From contig MU839831.1 of NCBI GenBank assembly GCA_030411725.1, forward strand, positions 1,364,001 through 1,428,000: DNA of 64,000 bases, read 5' to 3'. The notes under the pieces were generated by a model, which saw only the letters and a program-made list of their open reading frames with translations, was not told the DNA's origin and made no database searches. The translations under genes and the position numbers were made by a program. Of the stretch, positions 11,341-20,837 are shown in pieces. Source of the stretch: Echria macrotheca (lineage: Eukaryota > Ascomycota > Sordariomycetes > Sordariales > Schizotheciaceae). Position 1 is the first letter of the stretch, and every line of letters begins with the position of its first letter.

Positions 11341-13566
11341 CTACAGTCCCGAATCACCTTTTTGAACACCTCCGCCACCCTCCCATGCCTTCCAAGCGGG
11401 ACAAGTCTCGCCCAATGCCCCAGAAACATCCATCAGGTGCACTATCTCGGCTGCGCGCTCCAAAAACTGCACGCTGAGCCCCTGCGACACGTGCCACGCA
11501 ATGTGGCAATGGAACACCCAGACTCCGGGATTGCTTGTTTGGAACGCGACAAGCATCCAGCCGTATGCGGGCAGCACGCTGGTGTCTCGTCGAATTGGTA
11601 TCGATGTCTGCGAGAGGAGCGCGGCGTCGGCGGCAGGATTGAACGTCACTGGCTGATTGGACGGATCAAGTGGGTTGGTCAGCGCAGCGGACCGAGCTAT
11701 GACGATGAAATCGTGGCCCTAAGACTTGGTCAGACCGCGAATGGCTGGTGCCAGGGAGGGACTCACATGGAGGTGCATCGGGTGCGGCACCGGTGAGAGG
11801 TTTTGGATCAGCCAAAACGTCCACTGATCTTGTCAGCCTTACACACGCAAGGATGCACAGAATACCGACCTGGGTCTGTCCAGGCATCTCAACGATATTT
11901 TGGGCCGTCTGGAACGTCCCTTCTCCGTCCAGCACGTCTTGGAGGGTTGGCTTGTCCCAGGTCACATCGATTGCCGAGCTATTCACCTCCCAGTAAACCT
12001 TCGAGACGCTCGAGTCGACATTCAGCGACACATTCAAGGTGTTCGATGTGTCTGGGACGAACAGTCCGATGGGCGCAACCCTTGGCACCACGGGAGTCGC
12101 CGCGATGTCGTCCGCACAGTACGTGTCCTTGGGGGCAGTTCCTGGGTCGGTCGGAATCCACCAAGGCGCGCCGTCATACTGCACGATGGCCGCGGGATGT
12201 GCGTTATTGGATGAGCCACACACGCGAGCGGCAGAGAATGTCGCATTCAACCAGTATGTCCCGACAGGTTGGTTGGCGTCAATGACAACATCGAGCCGCT
12301 GCCCAACCGATAGGTACACCGAATCCACCGGGTACGGGTTCACCGGCACAAAATCGGTAGCAATCACCGTCATGGAATGTCCGACGATGGATATGGTGAA
12401 CGTGTTTTCAACCCCCGCGTTGATGAGACGTAATCTGTGGCGTTTACCGGGAGTAAACATAATCTTGGCGTAGTTGCCACCGGTCCCGAGTGGGTTGATG
12501 TTGGTGCCGTTGAACAAGACATTGTCACTCGGTGGCGGCGTACCGGGCTGTCCGGGAACAAACGGGTTTGCGGCACTAAAGACTCGGTTGAGGATCTGGT
12601 CGGTTGCGTTGTAATACCAGTCGGATATGGGGAACACGCCTAGGTCGATGTCATATGCGTATGATGCCGGGCCCTCGATCTGGATCGCTCCTTGAAGACC
12701 ACTCGCCGACTGACTGGAGATGTGTGAATGGTACCTGCACGCTTATTAGGCTGTGGGGCAGCAGAATTTGATGCAACGCCTACCATGACGTTCCATACTG
12801 GGTCGCCTGGAACGTGTATGTCTTGCTACTCCCGGGAGGGATTGGACATTCGGTGACCCCGCCGGTCCCGTCGTTGATGTTGTTGTTTAGCTGGCGGAAT
12901 CCGTGCCAGTGAATCGACGTGCTGCACGTTTTAGTTGAGAGGTATCACGGCTGATCACGAAGTCCATACCCGCTTGATTGGAGATGGTTGGACACGGTAA
13001 CGTTAATCCTATCACCCCAGTCTTCGAAACGAGTCAGCTTCATGGACACGTCGGACGAGGATGAGACGCACTAGCTCTGATCACAGGTCCTATCACAAAA
13101 TTAGCTGGGGCTGGTAAGAGATACAGCCTGGGATCTAACTAACCTGGGAATTGTCCTGGTTGATGTCAGCCTGGGGACTGTGACGTTGTCAGTGGGTGTA
13201 GGGACCATTGATTAGCATAGCCTTATTCTTCACCACTCCATCACCGCCAACGAACTGGTCGACTTCGGCGATGTCGAACGAGTACTGCGCATTCCGTCAA
13301 CATTGGCCCCCCGAACCCCGCTCAGGAAGATTTACAGTGCGCGTAACTCCCGTATCAGGCCAGTTCACCTCCCAGTCGGTAGAAATATCGAAACTGTTCC
13401 CCCAATCCGCTCGACTCTGGTCCTCAGCGCTCGCGGCGGTCCCGGGTCTGCCCTGCACGTCAGTATTTCTGTCCGTTTTAGCTCGCTCGATGATGATAAC
13501 GGGGATAGCAACTGCGAGGATGACGACGATTGCAACTGCAAGGAAGATACAAAATCTGGCTCTCAT
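11341..13566 (-). CDS. Laccase (ascomycete multicopper oxidase), nine exons
   Basis: Oxidises phenols with four-electron reduction of O2. Exons on the minus strand in order: 13336-13566, 13206-13284, 13144-13155 (12 bases), 13072-13089 (18 bases), 12970-13021, 12784-12921, 11870-12734, 11767-11823, 11341-11718; introns are 46 to 54 bases. The joined frame gives 609 residues. All four copper motifs are intact: HWHG (135-138), WYHSH (177-181), HPMHLHGH (479-486) and HCHIAWHVSQGL (554-565, Leu at the axial position). The C-terminus is DSGL, the plug typical of ascomycete laccases. The N-terminus has a basic start and about 22 hydrophobic residues (IFLAVAIVVILAVAIPVIII) without an obvious cleavage site, so it may be a signal anchor. 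A TATAAA lies 86 bases upstream (13652-13657, minus). Confidence 0.92.
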
Positions 13567-14538
13567 GATACTCTGCTTGTTTGATCGGCTTTGTTGTTTG
13601 GTTTGTATCTAAACATTGGTCCGAGGTATTGAATTTTCCAGCTGAGACGCATTTATAGTGTAGGGCCGCTGACGGGGGCAAAAGTAAACAGTCGAAGCCC
13701 CTTCGCGGCAAACCCCTTGCCGAGCCATGTCAACACTCCGACCTGCGCCGCGCGCGTGTACCCCATTTCCCATAGGTGTGAGAAGAATGGCCACCATCTC
13801 GTGGAGCTGCGCCACGACAGAAAATTGGGTACTCCCGAACCAGCACCGCCTGACTTCACTTCTCGGTACCTAGCGCAGAGGACCATAACAAGACCGAAAC
13901 CAGTGGAAATAGCTGTTGAAAACCACCGCTAATGCATATCTCTAGAAGGAACACGTCTTTCTCCTCATTCCTAAGGCGCTTGCGATCTGCTAGACTTTGA
14001 GGATATCGCAAGCAGGCGTACTTTCGCAAATGGAGGCCTTCAGAGGCCGGAGTGGAGGTACCTCTTCTTTTGTCACGATTGAGGCACTCTACTCCGTACA
14101 CAAGATGTCGAGATAAACTCGGGTAGGTCGGCTCGATGTCCCTGCAGCAACACGAAACACACAAGCCGGGCTCGACGCTTCATTCGCCTGTTCAGCTATA
14201 CTGTCTCCGACTATAGGAAAATCTAGGGAAACACTGAGACGCCATCTTGCACCACGCGGTTATTCCCATACTGCATTTCCGGGTTGGTGGTAGGTTTCAG
14301 CCGTCAAGGCTGCGGCTGTAATTTCAAGGTTCATGCGTCGCCTTCCCGCGCACGGGGCTGCCAATAGGATAATATCGGGACGGTAAACAAGGCCAACTTC
14401 GAAGCCAGGTAGGGTGTGAAGGAAACTCCAATGCGAGTGCAAACTCGAACGACTAACCAATAGTGCGTAGGTACTGACTAGACTTCGGCATCTCGAGTCG
14501 GGTTTCGACAGAGAGCGTCCCGTGTCAAGGTGTACTTC
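13567..14538. other. Intergenic, laccase promoter and 3' side of the lectin-fusion gene
   Basis: Both flanking genes are read leftward, so this contains the laccase promoter. Short minus-strand ORFs have no recognisable domain. Confidence 0.5.
13652..13657 (-). promoter_or_regulatory. Possible TATA box of the laccase gene
   Basis: TATAAA on the minus strand, 86 bases before the laccase ATG at 13566. Based on motif and distance only. Confidence 0.4.
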
Positions 14539-16026
14539 CTAGCGCCAACCAACCCACACTCCCGTCGTGGGATCGCCCTGGTTCAGCCACATCTTGCCCG
14601 AGGTATCCTTTGCCAAAACAAAAGCATACCTCCCATTCGCCACGAAACCGACCCCAACCGACGCGTCCGTCCGGAACCCTCCCGGAATCTCCTTCCAACC
14701 ATGGCCTCCCCCGCCGAGATCCCACCAGTCATACATGACGCGCCCGTCGGTCGATATCACAACCGCAACGCTCCTGTCCTGCGACGACGACGCCGCCGGC
14801 GCAACGTTGGACGCAAAGTTCATAGATTGCCAGCCAACCCAGCTATTCGTCGTCGGATTCCCCTGGTTCAGCATGAGATTGCCCCCACCATCCCTAGCCA
14901 GCACGAACGCATAAGTCCCCTTGCTGACCAGCGCCACGGCGCCGGACGTGACCGTCCTGAACCCGCCGGGTATCTCCTTCCACCCGTGCCCGCCGCCGCC
15001 CAGGTCCCACCAGTCGTACATGACACGTCCGTCCGTGCCGATGACGAGTGACATGCTCCTGTCGCCCGACGCAGCCGCCGCCGGTCCGACGTTGCTCGTG
15101 AACCCGCTCGACTGCCAACCGACCCACGCGCTGCCGCCGGGCGTGCCCTGGTTGAGATAGACCGCGCCGCCGACGGCCTTGGCCAGGACGAAGGCGTAGT
15201 TCCCGCCCTGCACCAGTGACACACCCGGGGACGTGTCCGACGATATCCCGGGCAGGTCGCGCCAGCCGTTGCCGCCACCGCCCAGGTCCCACCAGGTATA
15301 CTGCACGCGGCCGTCGGCGGTGACAGCCACGGCGGCGGTGCGGTTCGCCGAGCTGGCGAGCGCGGGGCCGTAGCGCGTCGCCGGCGCCGCGCCGGGCTGG
15401 TCGATGGCGGTGCTGGTGAGGACGGGACTCGCGCCGCCCTTGGGGAAGCACCGCGCCGGCACGTCGATGTCGATGCCCGGCGAGATGTGCACGTTGGCGG
15501 TGAACTGGAGGCCTGGGTCTGCGTAGCTCGTGCCGGCCACGTGGGACTGGATGCCGCTTCCGGGCGCGCCCGAGGCCGAGACGGAGAGGTGGATCGCGGG
15601 GAAGGTGAAGCTCGCGCCGCCGCTGATCGGGCCGGGGACGGAGAGGGTGAGGACGCCGTTTGATTGCGCGATGGACGGGTTGCTGTTGACGTTGACGCCG
15701 CCGGTTAGGCTGACGCTCTTGAAGCTGGTGCCTGCCGGGACCGGGACGAGCAGTTTGACATTGCGCAGGTTGTTGAGTTTGTAACCGGCCGCCTGGGTGG
15801 GTACGGTCTGCGGCTTGGCGGCGAGGAGGATCTCGAAGATGTCGCCTGGTCCGACGTCGGCGGGTGCCGTTCCGTCGATGGTGCTGCCCAGCGAGAGCTG
15901 CGTTGCGCTGCCGATGGGGGGCGTGGCTTGGCAGTCCCAGTCGACGTTGACGTTGGGGGTTGCGGTGGCCGGGAGGGCGATGGAGAGGAGAGCCGCGAGG
16001 GCGGTAAGGGAAGTGAGAGACTGCAT
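14539..16026 (-). CDS. Secreted fusion: actinobacterial-type domain plus six PLL/DUF346-like propeller blades
   Basis: 495 residues, no intron, ATG at 16026. Residues 1-22 form a signal peptide (LAALLSIALPATATP). Residues 25-195 form an all-beta domain with WDCQATPPIG, PGDIFEILL, VPVPAGTSF and VPGPISGGASF; from memory it resembles secreted proteins of mycobacteria and relatives, of unknown function. From about residue 220 three tandem repeats of 94-95 residues follow, each with one WWDLGGGG (245, 339, 434) and one LNQG...WVGW half. That is two blades per repeat and six in all, as in Photorhabdus-type PLL lectins (DUF346). A role in binding sugars outside the cell is inferred. The protein ends on the last WVGWR without a linker. 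Absence of introns and the domain origin suggest transfer, but this is untested. Confidence 0.8.
   Translation of the reverse strand: MQSLTSLTALAALLSIALPATATPNVNVDWDCQATPPIGSATQLSLGSTIDGTAPADVGPGDIFEILLAAKPQTVPTQAAGYKLNNLRNVKLLVPVPAGTSFKSVSLTGGVNVNSNPSIAQSNGVLTLSVPGPISGGASFTFPAIHLSVSASGAPGSGIQSHVAGTSYADPGLQFTANVHISPGIDIDVPARCFPKGGASPVLTSTAIDQPGAAPATRYGPALASSANRTAAVAVTADGRVQYTWWDLGGGGNGWRDLPGISSDTSPGVSLVQGGNYAFVLAKAVGGAVYLNQGTPGGSAWVGWQSSGFTSNVGPAAAASGDRSMSLVIGTDGRVMYDWWDLGGGGHGWKEIPGGFRTVTSGAVALVSKGTYAFVLARDGGGNLMLNQGNPTTNSWVGWQSMNFASNVAPAASSSQDRSVAVVISTDGRVMYDWWDLGGGGHGWKEIPGGFRTDASVGVGFVANGRYAFVLAKDTSGKMWLNQGDPTTGVWVGWR
14541..15366 (-). repeat. Three tandem coding repeats of about 283 bases
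   Basis: The three propeller repeats of the gene at 14539-16026. Repeats 2 and 3 encode the same 27 residues around WWDLGGGGHGW (about 14666-14746 and 14955-15031), yet differ at about 14 synonymous positions with no amino acid change. The duplication is therefore old and under purifying selection. Confidence 0.75.
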
Positions 16027-16801
16027 TTGTGAAGGGAAAGCTAGTGTGTGGCTCTAAGGAAAGGGGAGAGGGTCCCTGAGGAGGGGATGCTGGGTTGCAT
16101 ATATCGATGTTTCGAGAAGAGCATCACAGGTCTGTCCATTAGGTACCTTTATACATCTCGACGGATATCTCGGATGCCATTTCTTCAAGACTGGAAAACC
16201 ATATCACGTCTTCTTCAGAAGTCCCCTCGATTTCAGCCTTATCCTCGTGATGTCACAGCCCCCCTCCCACCCCACAACGTTTTTTTCTTGGTTTTTCTGT
16301 ACAGAAAACAAATCATTGGTTCGTGACCCCTTTTCCACCATCAAAGCCAATTCGAGAAGGCGAGCCAATCACATTGTTGGGGGGACCAATCCCGAACCGA
16401 GGTCCGATGCTCAGCCGCTGCCAGCCGCTGGAGGTACGTTGTTTGTAGAAGTCGTGCGGCTGTGTCGGAAAATGCCGACGGCTTGAATGGTGAATGCTGG
16501 GCCGGTTCGGAGAATAGACTTTCGGTGATGTGACTTTAAGCTTTTGAGCGTGGGTCTCAGCCAAGGCGGATTTTTGGATCCGAGGTTCTACGTACCAGTC
16601 TCACAGCTTGGCTCAGGATATTTGCGTACGAATTGACTGCACATCTTGGAGTAAAATCGTTAATGGACTGCCTATGTACTACTACACTAGAGGTGCCCCA
16701 AAAACACAATCCTCGCTCCTCCAAACAGACCTGGCTCCCAGGTTCATGACCACACCAAAACCGCGTAGACGCCACCCTATATCACTAGCCCATATTATTG
16801 C
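16027..16801. other. Intergenic, promoter of the lectin-fusion gene
   Basis: Lies upstream of the gene ending leftward at 14539 and downstream of the HET gene. Short ORFs only. Confidence 0.5.
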
Positions 16802-19342
16802 TCAAGACATCCCGAAAGTTATGCGCTGATACTCCAGCTCCTCGTCGCCCAGAAACTCATCAAGCAACCGTAGATGTTTGAAAAGGTCTTTGAAAAGAGA
16901 ACGCCCCTTGTCTCCTTCACTGTTCTCCTCGCTGTCCTGGCTTCCATCGCGTAGATCCACCTGCCACTGCCCGGGACTGATCTGCGCCAGCCGAACAAGA
17001 TTGGCTCCGACAACAGTATCCAGAACCTCGCCGAGACCGCTGAGCTCCCGCTCAGCCCAGGCATTCAGCCAGGCGTCCGGGCCGCCCAACTGCCCGTGGC
17101 GACCGTGGTCGACGGCAGTCCGGGGCCTTTTGAGCCGGATAGCGTATCGTAGTATCTTCAGGCATGTCCGCGGAGATGGCCCGTGTTGCGTCAGCTTGTT
17201 GAATTGTTCTGCCACGTATAGTGACGGCATCTCCATGATCTCTACCTGGGCCGGCGGTGGAGAGGCGGTGGTGGTCTGGGACAATAACTCCGTCACCGCT
17301 TCGTCGTTCATTATCGTGTCGCCACCAGGGTGTAATCGATCTGATGCCGGAAGAAAGTGATTCCAGACTTGTATCCAAAATGGTCTATCGTCCGTCGTGG
17401 GCCTCGAGACCCGAGGACTTGGGTCGATATCATTTGCTCCTGGCCGTCCCATATGCTCGTCGACCTTCTCAAGGAACCTGCGCTCCAGGCAAGTGGCCAT
17501 TTCTAAGGATGTCATTTTTTCGGGTATTTCTACCTTCCTGGTCCTGGTTACGACCACACTGAGCACTCCATCCACAATGTCGTACGGCGCAGTTATCAAC
17601 ATACAACGGCCAACAAACTTTCGGCTTTCTCCCGCCTCAGGCTCCCGAAAAACGGAACATTCGTAGATGAGCTGTCGTGGGCGTAAATCTCTTTTCGGGA
17701 CGTCTATCTTAGTGAATTGTCTTGTCAGGAAGTCTATCTTGGTGATTGGGGTCTCGGAAAAATTCTGTAGTTGAGTTTGGAACGACTGGGCAGTGTACTG
17801 GTGGTCCGGGAGGCTTCGCAACGTATAGCAACCTAGCGAGCTTCCGGGCCGCAAGCCGATTGTCTCGTACATTTTCAAGAGATCACGCCCGCTGCGGCAT
17901 ACGTACTGCGTAGGACCGGCTGTTTCGATTTTGGCCTTGAAGCCTGCGTAGATAAAGGTTTCCAGATCGCAAATGCGAGCACCGATCACATCCAATCCGT
18001 AACCCCCGTTACTTGCCAGAACGGGAACAGGTGCATCTGAATCGCTGGTGACGGAAGGGTCATCTAGGTCGCTGGAAGGAGACCAGTCGGGGACCCAGCA
18101 AGGCAAGGCCTGTTGCTGTCTCTCCCATGTTGTCGCGCGGCGGAGAATGGGCAAAAGACCATTACGTACAGCGAGAAGTACGGCTATCCTCGTGTAAGCC
18201 TCGGCAATAGTTTCCGTGTAGTTGGCCGCAAAACCAAACTTGCTAGCCAGCTGGACCAGGCCGAAGAGAGCAAAGACTTTGTCTCTGGGATCACTCGCGT
18301 GGCATTTTCGTGCGTCGTCCAGGAGCTCGAGCATCTGATCCGGACCACGAATTGTCGCCGAAGCGAAGCTGAACGCCATGGGCAGTCGCAGGCCTTTGGG
18401 AGCCAGGGGTCGGAGAAAGGGCAAGCTAAAGCTGGAACTTATTTGGTGCCACTTCGTGTCTGTTACGACCACACTCTGCTGGAGAAGCTTCCAGGGCATC
18501 TCTTGTTCCCCATATAAGACGACCGCGTCCTTGGCGAGGCCGATCTCCTGGAGGATCCAGACGCGAGTGAAGTAGCGGTGGGCGAGAATCTTTTGAACAG
18601 CGTTTCTTGCAAGGTCCCACCACTGCTCGCTGTGGACAACGTTGGGTCTGTCATAAATGCGCCATATGGGTGCAAAAGGCTTGAGGGAAGATAAAAAATA
18701 TATGCCCGTACTGTCGTCTTCGCTCGCATCACCAAGACAGATGAGAACTCGTTTCGCTCGCGAGTAAATTTCCGGCATCAATCGCACCTGGTGGCCGCGC
18801 TCGTTCATGTCGTCCTGGTTGACACATACGGCGTCAATCCATATGACCCGAGGCGCCGAGATCAGCCGAACGCGTTTCAGGGCGGACACGCAGCTCGATG
18901 TGACGGCGAGGGGCAGGTCGTTGAGAAAGATGGTACGGTCTCGACTGGCGTCGCCGTGCTCGTCTGCCCAGGTGTAGGAGATGGCCTCATACTCCAGGTG
19001 GTCATTGACATGGCAGTGGACCAGGGTGCCGTGGATTTCGTCTTCGTCCTCGCGCTGCGGCCATACGAGGAGCAGCCGCAGCTCTAGTTCTTGTTGCAGA
19101 GTAACGTAGGGGAACGCGGTGATGTGTCCGAGAAGGGAGGTGGCTGACGGGATTATGAAGCGACAGTCCAGACATACGGAGAGATCGCCAGCGGTATAGA
19201 GTCCAGAGTTTCTCATAGTGCATGAGGGGTTGGGACAAGTAGGTGGACGGAAAACATCGTGTTCTTCCCAATCATTATCCGTCACGAGCTCGTCCCAGTC
19301 GTCTGCATCCGGGTTGAAGTCGCTTCCCGAGTCGGAGGACAT
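16802..19342 (-). CDS. HET-domain (heterokaryon incompatibility) protein
   Basis: Families with this domain trigger cell death or growth arrest on non-self recognition in filamentous ascomycetes; the partner is unknown. The HET motifs are clear: YEAISYTW (118-125), the FLNDLPLAV block, IWIDAVCVNQ (167-176) and EIYSRAKRVLICLG (191-204). I chose ATG 19342 (846 residues): it opens MSSDSGSDFN, whereas the in-frame stretch upstream to 19519 is low in similarity to coding sequence. An acidic N-terminus leads to four cysteines (36, 41, 57, 60) spaced like a small zinc ribbon. The C-terminal 500 residues have no domain I recognise. A retained frame through 16802 shows no disruption, so the gene appears functional. 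Confidence 0.85.
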   Translation of the reverse strand: MSSDSGSDFNPDADDWDELVTDNDWEEHDVFRPPTCPNPSCTMRNSGLYTAGDLSVCLDCRFIIPSATSLLGHITAFPYVTLQQELELRLLLVWPQREDEDEIHGTLVHCHVNDHLEYEAISYTWADEHGDASRDRTIFLNDLPLAVTSSCVSALKRVRLISAPRVIWIDAVCVNQDDMNERGHQVRLMPEIYSRAKRVLICLGDASEDDSTGIYFLSSLKPFAPIWRIYDRPNVVHSEQWWDLARNAVQKILAHRYFTRVWILQEIGLAKDAVVLYGEQEMPWKLLQQSVVVTDTKWHQISSSFSLPFLRPLAPKGLRLPMAFSFASATIRGPDQMLELLDDARKCHASDPRDKVFALFGLVQLASKFGFAANYTETIAEAYTRIAVLLAVRNGLLPILRRATTWERQQQALPCWVPDWSPSSDLDDPSVTSDSDAPVPVLASNGGYGLDVIGARICDLETFIYAGFKAKIETAGPTQYVCRSGRDLLKMYETIGLRPGSSLGCYTLRSLPDHQYTAQSFQTQLQNFSETPITKIDFLTRQFTKIDVPKRDLRPRQLIYECSVFREPEAGESRKFVGRCMLITAPYDIVDGVLSVVVTRTRKVEIPEKMTSLEMATCLERRFLEKVDEHMGRPGANDIDPSPRVSRPTTDDRPFWIQVWNHFLPASDRLHPGGDTIMNDEAVTELLSQTTTASPPPAQVEIMEMPSLYVAEQFNKLTQHGPSPRTCLKILRYAIRLKRPRTAVDHGRHGQLGGPDAWLNAWAERELSGLGEVLDTVVGANLVRLAQISPGQWQVDLRDGSQDSEENSEGDKGRSLFKDLFKHLRLLDEFLGDEELEYQRITFGMS

Positions 19343-20837
19343 TGTGGTGGGTGATTGGATATTGGTTGGAGATTGATGGTGTTGTGATGTTTTGGGATGA
19401 TGTGATGGAGGAAAGGATGGGAGCAGGCTCTGAGGAAGGGATGAATGAGGGGTTTCTGCCTGATAATGCAGCTGCGCCACGATTGATCCAAGAGGTTTCC
19501 CCATCATACTTATTACCATTGGCCCTCTGAAAGTCGGTAAGAGCTCGGGAATTTCAACGTTCTGTCCACACCTTGACTTAACAGTTGGCGTGGGTACGGG
19601 ATACTGTCATATATAAATAAGGGAATATCTGAAGCGAGGGAGTAAGGATGTCTTTTTTTCCGCACGACAAATACTACCTAACCTATCGACAACCCACCAC
19701 GGTTGATGAGGACTGAAAATTGGTCTCAGATCGGTTTCAATAAACCTCGCTTTTCTCTTCATGAATATGTCCAGTTACGACGTTCCTTTTTCATATAGGA
19801 AGCTTACAAAGATATTCCGATATCGGGACTAACGGTCCAAATCAAAGCTAAACGTGCTTCTCGGGCGAATGACTACAATGGAACTGCCCCTGGCCATTTG
19901 GCTTGACAAGGAGGCAGCATTCTCTTCATCGGGGTCTGTGCGGCGATATAGCGCCTACGTTGAGTCCGAGAACACCCGTGGGGGTGTCTGCATGCATAAA
20001 AGTGCGCCTCGCTTACAGAGGAAACGTGGACGGAGGATTCCGGGCGCTGTAAGGGCCATATGAGATCCGAGCCCCATGAAGAGAAAGGCTACTATAGATG
20101 CTCCAACTACATCGTAAACAAATTAGTAAAGGTTTACGTATACAAGCCAGAACCGGATACTAAGCTACCGGCCCAGCATCTTAAAAACGCAGGAAGGTGC
20201 AGCGCGATGGACCAGCAACAGATCCGGTCAAGCTCTCTGGGGTGGCATCTTCGGCATGCCAAGAGCAATGCCCCGGTCGGTCAAAGAAAATAAAATGTTT
20301 CCACCATCGGAGACAGCTAGATCGGTTCGCCTATGCCAGCCTGCATCGCTTGGAATTAGGGAGCTTACGCCGTGAAGACCGTTTGGGAAACTTGCTCGTC
20401 AAATTTTGGCCCTCGCACGAGGAAGCCAAGAGAACCCCTATTCAGTATCCTCGAAGTCATGCCAATAGACAACCCATAATAATACCACCCCAGATCCTGC
20501 ACTGGTGTCAATAGACACAATTTAGTATATTTATGGCTACTCCAGGAGATGGCATGCAATGCACAGGCACAGGTGCATGCAAGGAGAGAGGAGGATCTGG
20601 TCAGTTGCCAGATGAGGTTGTATTCGGTTTGCTTGGCTCCCGCGCCAACCGGGTAGAATGGTGGCATCCAAGGGAATAATACAGGTACTTAAAGATCTCA
20701 GAGTACCGTCCTTTGCGTGGTTTTGTTTCTGTAACTCGTGCTTTCCGCGTGTCGCTTATCCTACCAGCCGGTTATACCTTGGGTTTCCGCGCTAATCACA
20801 CTCGTTTCTTTCTCTTTCTCCATTGCGTACCCTCACC
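19343..20837. other. Divergent intergenic region, HET and tyrosinase promoters
   Basis: Both flanking genes are transcribed away from this stretch, so it carries two promoters. The centre (about 19650-20170) is AT-rich. No gene-like ORF seen. Confidence 0.5.
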
